Below are positions 13,062 through 18,499 of a stretch of 18,499 nucleotides of DNA, in pieces. This stretch comes from Actinomycetes bacterium. Its GTDB lineage: Bacteria > Actinomycetota > Acidimicrobiia > Acidimicrobiales > RAAP-2. How positions within the stretch are numbered: position 1 is the first letter of the stretch; every line of letters starts with the position of its first letter. The position numbers and the translations under genes are program-made. Where the stretch lies: contig JAKBAZ010000010.1 of the NCBI GenBank assembly GCA_021826255.1, positions 1 to 18,499 on the forward strand, in the 5' to 3' direction. Under the pieces are notes generated by a model. It worked only from the letters and a program-made list of their open reading frames with translations, was not told where the DNA came from and did not search any database.

Positions 13062-14581
13062 GAACTCCCGAGCCTCTCGACGCCTACCAGTGGCCCCCGT
13101 CGAGCGACGAGCTCGCGGCCCGCGTGGGACTTCAGCCCGACGAGATCATCCGATTCGACGGCAACGTCGCGGCCATGCCCCCGGTGAGCGCGCGGCCCGC
13201 AACGTTGGCCCGGGCGTTGTCGCAGATCAACGAGTACGAGCGGGGACGGTACTTGCCGCTCAGGGAGAAAATTGCGGCTCTCCACCGGGTGAGCGTCGCC
13301 AACGTGGCCCTCGGCGCGGGCAGTGATGAGTTCATCGTGCTCGTCGCCCAGATCTTTGCCGCGGGCGGAACGGTGGCGACGGTGCCGTCGTTTACCTACT
13401 CCATGTACCGCTACGCCGCGTTAATGGCTGGTGCCACCCTCGTGGACGATCCGACCGAGGCTGACCTCGTGTTCGTGTGTCGACCCAACAATCCCACCGG
13501 GGAGATGGTGGAGATTCCCACGGGACTTCGGGGCCAGCTCGTCATCGATGAGGCGTACGCCCAGTACGGGGGAGTCGACGAAACCGCTCGTCTCGAGGAG
13601 GGGGCCATCATTCTGCGGACCTTCTCGAAGGCCTACGGTCTAGCGGGTGCCCGGGTTGGTTACGCTCTAGCCGACGAGTACCGCACCAGCGTCCTGACGT
13701 CGCGTCAAGCACCCTTGAGCGTCTCGGCCCTCTCGGCTGCCCTGGCCCTCGCCGCCCTCGAGACGCCCGTCGACGTCACGGATCAGATCGAGGAACGAGA
13801 ACGAGTAGCGAGAGAACTCCGCGCACTCGGTCTCCACCCTCGTCCCAGCTTTACGAACTTCCTCTTCGTTGACATGGACGATCCCGGAGCGATGGTCGAT
13901 CGCCTCCTCCCCTACGGAGTGGTGGCTCGGGCCTACCCCGGAGGACTACGACTCTCGGTGAGGGATCGCCTGGATGACGATGTTCTCCTGAACGCCTTGG
14001 CCCACGAGTTACGAGGAGCCGACCCGGAGCCGGGCTGGACTCGCCTGACACGAGCGACGGCTGAGACGAGGCTCCACGTCCGACTGAGAGCACCGGGTCA
14101 GGGCCGGGTCTTCATCGATACCGGTGAAGGTTTCTACGATCACATGTTGCAGCAGTTGGCCTTTCACGGTGGGCTCGACCTCACTCTGACCGGCGTAGGC
14201 GACCTCGAGACGGGAGATCACCACACCGTCGAGGACACCTTCAGAGCCTTTGGTGACGCCCTTTCTCGGGCACTCGGGGATCGACGGGGCATCACTCGCT
14301 ACGGGGAAGCCCGGGTTCCGATGGACGAAGCACTCGCCCACGCGGTCGTCGACCTCTCTGGTCGAGCCGTGTGGAAGATCGATATTTCGCCCGACCCCGG
14401 CATGGCGGCCCACGCTCTTGAGTCACTCGCTCAGGCCGCCCGCATCACTCTCCACGTCACCGCGACCGGCGACAATGCTCACCACGTTGCCGAAGCTGCC
14501 TTCAAGGCCATGGGACGAGCGATGGCCCAGGCCCTCATCCCGTCGGGAACTCTGATCCCGTCGACCAAGGGGTCCTTGTGA
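13058..14581 (+). CDS. HisC-HisB fusion: histidinol-phosphate aminotransferase and IGP dehydratase
   Basis: One 507-aa frame holds two enzymes. Residues 1 to about 322 are a fold-type I PLP aminotransferase (HisC): N145 in CRPNNPTG, D164 and Y167 in VIDEAYAQY, Schiff-base K191 in RTFSKAYGLAG, and the late substrate arginine in GGLRLSVRD. After a linker of about six residues (DPEPGW), residues 329-507 are imidazoleglycerol-phosphate dehydratase (HisB). Its metal ligands H362, H370, H388/H389 and E392 in DHHTVED, H452, H475/H476 and E479 are all present, and it ends PSTKGSL. No in-frame ATG or GTG with a ribosome-binding site lies at the junction, so a separate HisB is unlikely. The two enzymes catalyse nearly consecutive steps (7 and 6). 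The phosphatase domain of E. coli HisB is absent. Confidence 0.93.
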   Translation: MRTPEPLDAYQWPPSSDELAARVGLQPDEIIRFDGNVAAMPPVSARPATLARALSQINEYERGRYLPLREKIAALHRVSVANVALGAGSDEFIVLVAQIFAAGGTVATVPSFTYSMYRYAALMAGATLVDDPTEADLVFVCRPNNPTGEMVEIPTGLRGQLVIDEAYAQYGGVDETARLEEGAIILRTFSKAYGLAGARVGYALADEYRTSVLTSRQAPLSVSALSAALALAALETPVDVTDQIEERERVARELRALGLHPRPSFTNFLFVDMDDPGAMVDRLLPYGVVARAYPGGLRLSVRDRLDDDVLLNALAHELRGADPEPGWTRLTRATAETRLHVRLRAPGQGRVFIDTGEGFYDHMLQQLAFHGGLDLTLTGVGDLETGDHHTVEDTFRAFGDALSRALGDRRGITRYGEARVPMDEALAHAVVDLSGRAVWKIDISPDPGMAAHALESLAQAARITLHVTATGDNAHHVAEAAFKAMGRAMAQALIPSGTLIPSTKGSL

Positions 14582-15132
14582 GCGACGTGGTCGTCGTCGA
14601 CTACGGGGCTGGTAACACCCATTCGGTCCGAGCCGCCCTCTCCCACCTTGGTCGCACCAGTGTGGTGAGTAGTGATCCCGAGTTGATTCTGAGTGCGCCG
14701 TGGGTGATCCTCCCGGGCGTCGGGTCGGCCAAGAGCGCGATGGAGCACCTGGACGAGACGGGGGCGGCCTCGGCCCTGCGAGAACGTTTCGCCGCAGCCC
14801 ATCCGATTCTCGGCATCTGCCTCGGAATGCAACTGGCCCTACAGGCGTCGGAAGAAGATGGCGGAGTGAAGGGCCTCGGGCTCCTCGCGGGAGTCGTCGT
14901 TCGCCTGGACGCCCCCCGCGTGCCCCGACTGGGTTGGGCGGTCGTCGACCCCTGGGATCAGGCCTACTACTTCGCGCACTCCTTCGTCGCCGAGTCGCCA
15001 CACCGAATCGCGACGAGTGAGGGCCTGACTGCCGCCATCGAACACGGCGCGTTCCTCGGGGTTCAGTTTCACCCCGAAAAGAGCGACGCCGCCGGACTGA
15101 ACTTCCTCGAACGATGCCTCTCCCGCGCCTGA
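14578..15132 (+). CDS. hisH: Imidazole glycerol phosphate synthase, glutaminase subunit
   Basis: HisH hydrolyses glutamine and passes ammonia to HisF. The 184-aa class I glutamine amidotransferase has nucleophile C81 in GICLGMQLAL and the H165/E167 pair in GVQFHPEKS. PGVGS (46-50) forms the oxyanion region, and YDYGAGN-like DYGAGN (8-13) opens the fold. It is a little shorter than the usual 200-210 aa. GTG at 14578 overlaps the stop of the hisC-hisB gene as GTGA, and its end overlaps hisF by 19 bp, matching a one-to-one complex. Confidence 0.95.
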   Translation: MSDVVVVDYGAGNTHSVRAALSHLGRTSVVSSDPELILSAPWVILPGVGSAKSAMEHLDETGAASALRERFAAAHPILGICLGMQLALQASEEDGGVKGLGLLAGVVVRLDAPRVPRLGWAVVDPWDQAYYFAHSFVAESPHRIATSEGLTAAIEHGAFLGVQFHPEKSDAAGLNFLERCLSRA

Positions 15133-15866
15133 TTCCCTGCTTGGACGTCGCCGAGGGCCGAGTCGTGAAGGGCGTGAGTTTCGTCTCCCTGCGCGACGTC
15201 GGAGACCCGGTGGAACTCGCTCGCCACTACAGCGCCGGGGGAGCCGACGAACTCGTCTTCCTCGACATCACCGCGACACCCCACGGAGCCGACACGTTGG
15301 TCGAGGTGGTCGAACGCGTGGCCGACGTCATCGAGATTCCCTTCACCGTCGGTGGTGGAATTCGGACCCTCGGGGACGCGTCGCGCATCATCGAGGCGGG
15401 TGCTGATCGAGTGTCGGTGAACTCCGCGGCCATCGCCGATCCCGAGCTCATTACGCGGATCGCCGAGCGCTTCGGCTCCCAGGCCGTGGTCGTCGCCATC
15501 GACGCCGGCGAGGACGTGGTCTACACCCACGGGGGTCGAAAGGCGAGTGAACTTCGTACGGTCCCCTGGGCCGTGGAGGCCGCGGCTCGGGGCGCGGGAG
15601 AGATTCTTCTTACCTCGATAGCGCGAGACGGGCAGCGCTCCGGCTACGACCTGGTCCTCACCGCGGCCGTACGCGACGCGGTGGACGTACCCGTGATCGC
15701 GTCGGGCGGTGCGGGTTCGGCCGAAGATGTGGCGGCGGCGCTACGGGTCACTGACGCCGCGCTCGTTGCGTCCATCGTTCACGAGAATCCCGAAGGCCTG
15801 TCGGGACTGCGCGCGAGAATCAGTGCCCTCGGAGTACCGCTTCGACGAGTGGAGGAACGTCCATGA
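15114..15866 (+). CDS. hisF: Imidazole glycerol phosphate synthase, cyclase subunit
   Basis: HisF uses ammonia from HisH to form imidazole glycerol phosphate and AICAR. The 250-aa barrel has catalytic D11 in IPCLDV and D130 in VVAIDA, K19, and gate-region R5 and E46. Phosphate loops are TVGGGIRT and IASGGAG. Two departures from the usual pattern stand out: the loop normally reading TSIDRDGT reads TSIARDGQ here (A170, Q174), and the gate lysine near residue 99 is R99. D172 of RDG is kept. The start ATG lies inside the end of hisH; the TGA overlaps hisI-hisE as ATGA. Confidence 0.95.
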   Translation: MPLPRLIPCLDVAEGRVVKGVSFVSLRDVGDPVELARHYSAGGADELVFLDITATPHGADTLVEVVERVADVIEIPFTVGGGIRTLGDASRIIEAGADRVSVNSAAIADPELITRIAERFGSQAVVVAIDAGEDVVYTHGGRKASELRTVPWAVEAAARGAGEILLTSIARDGQRSGYDLVLTAAVRDAVDVPVIASGGAGSAEDVAAALRVTDAALVASIVHENPEGLSGLRARISALGVPLRRVEERP

Positions 15867-16414
15867 CCAACGACCTTCGGGCGGCCATCGTCCAGGACGA
15901 GCACACCCAACGAGTTCTCATGCTGGGGTGGATGGACGACGAGGCCCTTCGAATGACCCGCGAGACGGGCCGCGTGCACTTCTTTTCTCGATCTCGTCAG
16001 CGACTGTGGGAAAAGGGTGAGACCTCGGGGAACTTTCTGCACGTCACCGATATCGTGGCCGACTGTGACGACGACGCGCTGTTGGTGTCGGTGCACCCTG
16101 ATGGACCCACCTGCCACGAGGGCTCGACGTCCTGCTTCTCGCCGTGGCTCTGGCGTCGGATTCTTCGGCGAGAGGCCGAGCAGGCGAGTGACTCCTATGT
16201 CGCGACGAGCTTGGCGCGCGGGCGCGCGTTCTTGTCCCAGAAGGTGGGAGAAGAGTCGGCGGAGGTCATCGTCGCTGCTCTTGCCGAGACCCCCGAACGC
16301 TTGGTCGAAGAGTCCGCGGACCTCCTTTTTCACCTCCACCTACTCTGGCGCGCGGCGGGCCTCGACCCCGCCGCGGTCGACGACGAGCTCCGTCGACGCG
16401 CCGGGGGTTCCTAG
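15863..16414 (+). CDS. hisIE: HisI-HisE: PR-AMP cyclohydrolase / PR-ATP pyrophosphatase
   Basis: The 183-aa bifunctional enzyme does steps 2 and 3 of histidine synthesis. HisI (about 1-105) shows VLMLGWMDDEAL, FFSRSRQRLWEKGETSGN and the zinc cysteines C68, C84 and C91 in ADCDDDALLV and GPTCHEGSTSCF. HisE (about 112-181) is an all-helical MazG-like domain with KVGEESAEV and VEESADLLFHL carrying the metal-binding acids. The fusion is common in proteobacteria and Firmicutes; in many actinobacteria hisE is instead separate and next to hisG. It is the last gene of the operon, faces a convergent micro-gene, and is followed by a candidate terminator. Confidence 0.95.
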   Translation: MTNDLRAAIVQDEHTQRVLMLGWMDDEALRMTRETGRVHFFSRSRQRLWEKGETSGNFLHVTDIVADCDDDALLVSVHPDGPTCHEGSTSCFSPWLWRRILRREAEQASDSYVATSLARGRAFLSQKVGEESAEVIVAALAETPERLVEESADLLFHLHLLWRAAGLDPAAVDDELRRRAGGS

Positions 16415-16454
16415 TTCCGTCTCGGGCCTTCGCGCTCGAGTCGGGCGGGTCTTT

Positions 16455-16488
16455 GCGAAGGAGGGGCACTTCTCCCGTGGCCCTTCGT
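16455..16488. terminator. Candidate hairpin after the his operon
   Basis: CGAAGG (16456-16461) and CCTTCG (16482-16487), with one further G-T pair outside, form a 6-7-bp stem around an imperfectly paired 20-nt interior. It is the best candidate for ending transcription between the convergent hisI-hisE and micro-gene, but it is weaker than the hairpin at 5303-5350. Confidence 0.35.
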
Positions 16489-16519
16489 TACCCCGCGTCG
16501 ACACGCCGGCGAGGTCGAG

Positions 16520-16648
16520 CTAGCGGTGGTGGGGCGGCACCTCGTGGTCGCGGTGGGACTGGGCGAGTAAGAGGGCGCGTAGTCGCTCCACCTCCGCGCG
16601 TAAACGTTCAATAATGTCCAGGAGTTCCTCCCGAGTGGGTTCGCTCAC
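16520..16648 (-). CDS. 42-aa coiled-coil micro-protein downstream of glutamate dehydrogenase
   Basis: GTG at 16648 overlaps the TGA of glutamate dehydrogenase as GTGA (16645-16648), the same junction used throughout this window. The frame runs 42 codons to TAG at 16520-16522. Residues 6-29 (REELLDIIERLRAEVERL, then RALLLA) are a strong amphipathic helix with leucine and isoleucine at heptad positions, likely a coiled coil. The tail is hydrophilic and histidine-rich (HRDHEVPPHHR). I do not recognise a family. Co-translation with the dehydrogenase suggests a partner or regulator of it, but that is inference. It could also be a chance frame. Confidence 0.6.
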   Translation of the reverse strand: MSEPTREELLDIIERLRAEVERLRALLLAQSHRDHEVPPHHR

Positions 16649-17913
16649 GGGAAGAGACCACGAAGAGTCGTCGCCTCGGCGATTCTCTCAATTCCGACAC
16701 AGACCGCCCCGTCGCGCAGGTTGACCCCGAGGTCCAGGTGGCGACTCCAGACGTGGTTAAAGGCTTCGTGCATGAACTTCTCCAGACGACTCTGGAACAG
16801 ATCCCTCTCCCACATGAACCCCTGCAGGTCCTGGGCCCACTCGAAGTACGAGGCGACAACACCACCGGCGTTGGCGAGCACGTCGGGCACGACGGTGATA
16901 CCGCGTTCGGCGAACACGGCCGCGCCCTCTCCGGTGGTGGGTCCGTTCGCGGCCTCGACCACCAGTCGGGCCTTCATCGCGGAGGCGACGTCGGCCGTGA
17001 GAACCCCTCCGAGGGCGGCGGGGATGGCGATGTCGGCGTCGAGGGCGAACACCTCGCTCGCGGCCAACGCGTCGGCGTCGGCGAATCCGACGACCGTTCC
17101 GGCCTCGGCGACGTGGTTGGCGAGCGCCACGGGGTCAAGACCCGACTCCGCATACAGCGCGCCGTGGACGTCGGCGACTCCGACGACCTTCATTCCCCGT
17201 TCGTGCAGCAGTTTGACGAGAGGGGCGCCAACCTTGCCGTAGCCCTGAACGATGACTCGCTGACCATTGGGGTCGAGTCCGAGATTCTTTAGGAGGGCCA
17301 GAGTGCAGATGGTCACGCCGAGTGAGGTCGCTCCCGCGTGGCCGTCCGTGCCCCCGATGGCGAGAGGTTTACCCGTAACCGCTCCGGGGGTGGCGTGGCC
17401 GTGGAGCATCGAGACGGTGTCCATGATCCAGCTCATGATCTGGAGGTCCGTGTTGACGTCGGGGGCCGGTATATCGGTGTCGGGCCCGATGGCCGGCGCG
17501 ATGGCGAAGGCGTAGCGACGGGTGAGTCGTTCGAGTTCACCGCGAGACAACCCGAGAGGATCAACTCGGACTCCGCCCTTAGCCCCTCCGTAGGGGATGT
17601 TGACCACCGCGCACTTGATGGACATGTCGGCGCTCAACGCGGCGATTTCGTCCACGTTCACGGTCGGATGAAAGCGGATACCACCCTTACCCGGTCCCCT
17701 CGACGTGTCGTGTTGAATGCGCCAGCCGGTGTAGACCTCGACCTCACCGGAGTCCAATCGAACCGGCACCGCGACTTCGAGAATTCTTTCGGGCGTAGTG
17801 ATGCGTTTGACGAGTCCTTGGTCGAGCCCGAGGGTTCGACCGGCGTCCTCGATGAGCGACTCCACTCTCTTCCACGGATTAAAGACTCCGGGAATTGACT
17901 CCACTGTGACCAC
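16645..17913 (-). CDS. Glutamate dehydrogenase (Glu/Leu/Phe/Val family)
   Basis: The 422-aa enzyme interconverts glutamate and 2-oxoglutarate plus ammonia. Motifs include YTGWRIQHDTSRGPGKGG with K76, MSIKCAVVNIPYGGAKGG with K100 and catalytic K112, DTDIPAPDVNTD with D152, the dinucleotide fold GYGKVG (224-229), and the late DVLANAGGVVASYFEW. Length fits the hexameric class (about 410-450). Family relatives that use leucine or phenylalanine are shorter (about 350-370), which favours glutamate. The coenzyme cannot be fixed. The GTG at 17913 is used; a second GTG three codons on is possible. It lies downstream of an ABC exporter gene and is followed by the overlapping micro-gene at 16520-16648. 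Confidence 0.92.
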   Translation of the reverse strand: MVTVESIPGVFNPWKRVESLIEDAGRTLGLDQGLVKRITTPERILEVAVPVRLDSGEVEVYTGWRIQHDTSRGPGKGGIRFHPTVNVDEIAALSADMSIKCAVVNIPYGGAKGGVRVDPLGLSRGELERLTRRYAFAIAPAIGPDTDIPAPDVNTDLQIMSWIMDTVSMLHGHATPGAVTGKPLAIGGTDGHAGATSLGVTICTLALLKNLGLDPNGQRVIVQGYGKVGAPLVKLLHERGMKVVGVADVHGALYAESGLDPVALANHVAEAGTVVGFADADALAASEVFALDADIAIPAALGGVLTADVASAMKARLVVEAANGPTTGEGAAVFAERGITVVPDVLANAGGVVASYFEWAQDLQGFMWERDLFQSRLEKFMHEAFNHVWSRHLDLGVNLRDGAVCVGIERIAEATTLRGLFP

Positions 17914-17966
17914 GTTGTCACCATCTTTCCGTTGCGCGGGGGTCCCGTCGACGCCCCACCCCCTAG

Positions 17967-17996
17967 ACCCTAGGAGAGAACCGGCCTACCCGTCGA
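17967..17996 (-). promoter_or_regulatory. Weak candidate promoter of glutamate dehydrogenase
   Basis: On the minus strand TCGACG (17991-17996) and TAGGGT (17967-17972) stand 18 bp apart. The -10 overlaps a small palindrome CCTAG-ACC-CTAGG (17962-17974), which could be an operator or the tail hairpin of the preceding ABC gene. Confidence 0.28.
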
Positions 17997-18000
17997 GGAT

Positions 18001-18499
18001 TTAGCGGGCGTCTCGTCCACCCGTGGCGAGCCACGCCGCGTACATCTCGGCGTACGCGCCTCCCCGGCGCACGAGTTCGTCCGGAGTGCCCACTTCGAGG
18101 ATTCTCCCGTCGTCGACGACCACTATTCGATCGGCTCGTTGGGCCGTCGTGAGCCGGTGGGCGATGAGGATGGCGGTGCGTCCCTCGAGAAGGTGGTCAA
18201 GAGCGCGCTCGACCACAGTTTCACTGCGCAAGTCGAGTGACGAGGTCGCCTCGTCCAGAATCAGAATGCGGGGTCGAGAGACGAAGGCCCGGGCGAGCGC
18301 CAAGAGTTGGCGTTCTCCCGTGGAGAGAGTCTGGCCTCGTTCGTGGACCGGAGTGTCGACCCCTTCAGGGAGACTGTCGACGAGTTCCCGCAGTCCCACG
18401 TAGTCGAGCGCTTCGTCCACGTCGCGCTGTGAGGCATCGGGTCGAGCAAACGTGATGTTGGATCGAACCGAGCCCGAAAAGAGGAAGGGCTCTTGGGGA
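18001..18499 (-). CDS. ABC exporter, C-terminal ATPase domain (partial)
   Basis: Only the last 165 codons are in the window; the frame enters at base 18498 and the N-terminus lies beyond the right edge. The visible part is an ABC ATPase from the Q-loop (PQEPFLFSGSVRSNI) on. It includes the signature LSTGERQLLALARAF in place of the common LSGGQ, Walker B ILILDEATSSLD, and the switch histidine in IAHRLTTAQRADRI. The ending EVGTPDELVRRGGAYAEMY is typical of MsbA/multidrug-type exporters with fused membrane and ATPase domains. Substrate unknown. TAA at 18001-18003; glutamate dehydrogenase starts 87 bp later on the same strand. Confidence 0.9.
   Translation of the reverse strand, partial: PQEPFLFSGSVRSNITFARPDASQRDVDEALDYVGLRELVDSLPEGVDTPVHERGQTLSTGERQLLALARAFVSRPRILILDEATSSLDLRSETVVERALDHLLEGRTAILIAHRLTTAQRADRIVVVDDGRILEVGTPDELVRRGGAYAEMYAAWLATGGRDAR

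Noticed and set aside
15863..16414. HisI-HisE fusion as a novelty
   Set aside because: This fusion is common in bacteria and plants; only its presence in an apparent actinobacterium is worth noting.
16411..16611. Minus-strand 66-codon frame between hisI-hisE and glutamate dehydrogenase
   Set aside because: Low-complexity Ser/Pro/Thr/Arg composition, no ribosome-binding site, and it overlaps hisI-hisE. The 42-codon frame at 16520-16648 has a better start and a sensible helix.

Overview
The window is a gene-dense piece of a high-GC (roughly 60-65% by eye) bacterial chromosome. Frequent GTG starts, ATGA/GTGA start-stop overlaps and actinobacterial-looking proteins suggest an actinomycete (Actinomycetota). 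A deep lineage such as Acidimicrobiia is possible, but this is not proven from sequence alone. I see no tRNA, rRNA, transposon, CRISPR array or prophage gene, and no gene-free stretch longer than about 220 bp.

Left part (1-5295): the window opens inside a cysteine-synthase-type PLP enzyme (+). Convergent to it is a two-gene minus-strand unit, a glutamine-synthetase-like ligase followed by an aldehyde dehydrogenase. Diverging from that unit is a 12-helix APC-superfamily permease (+). Permease, gamma-glutamyl ligase and aldehyde dehydrogenase together look like a polyamine (Puu-like) or ethanolamine import and catabolism module. Its divergent promoter region holds an inverted repeat, a good promoter and a foldable leader around the permease ribosome-binding site. 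A 19-bp-stem hairpin closes the permease unit.

Middle part (5303-9945): a minus-strand run of a DUF805 membrane protein with a C-terminal zinc ribbon, phosphoenolpyruvate carboxylase, a SAM methyltransferase and a two-helix membrane protein of unknown function. Two start codons there (5832 and 9887) are re-chosen from ribosome-binding sites.

Histidine region (9971-16414): hisA lies alone on the minus strand. Divergent from it is a tightly overlapped plus-strand operon: a TrpR/YerC-family regulator, hisG (long form), hisD (unusually short), a hisC-hisB fusion, hisH, hisF and a hisI-hisE fusion. All steps of histidine synthesis are present except histidinol-phosphate phosphatase. The regulator gene appears to start on a leaderless transcript whose promoter spacer contains two tandem 8-bp repeats, a plausible autoregulatory operator. 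The hisC-hisB fusion and this regulatory arrangement are the most notable things in the window.

Right part (16520-18499): on the minus strand, the C-terminal half of an ABC-exporter ATPase (cut by the window end), glutamate dehydrogenase, and a 42-aa coiled-coil micro-gene that overlaps the dehydrogenase stop codon by 4 bp.
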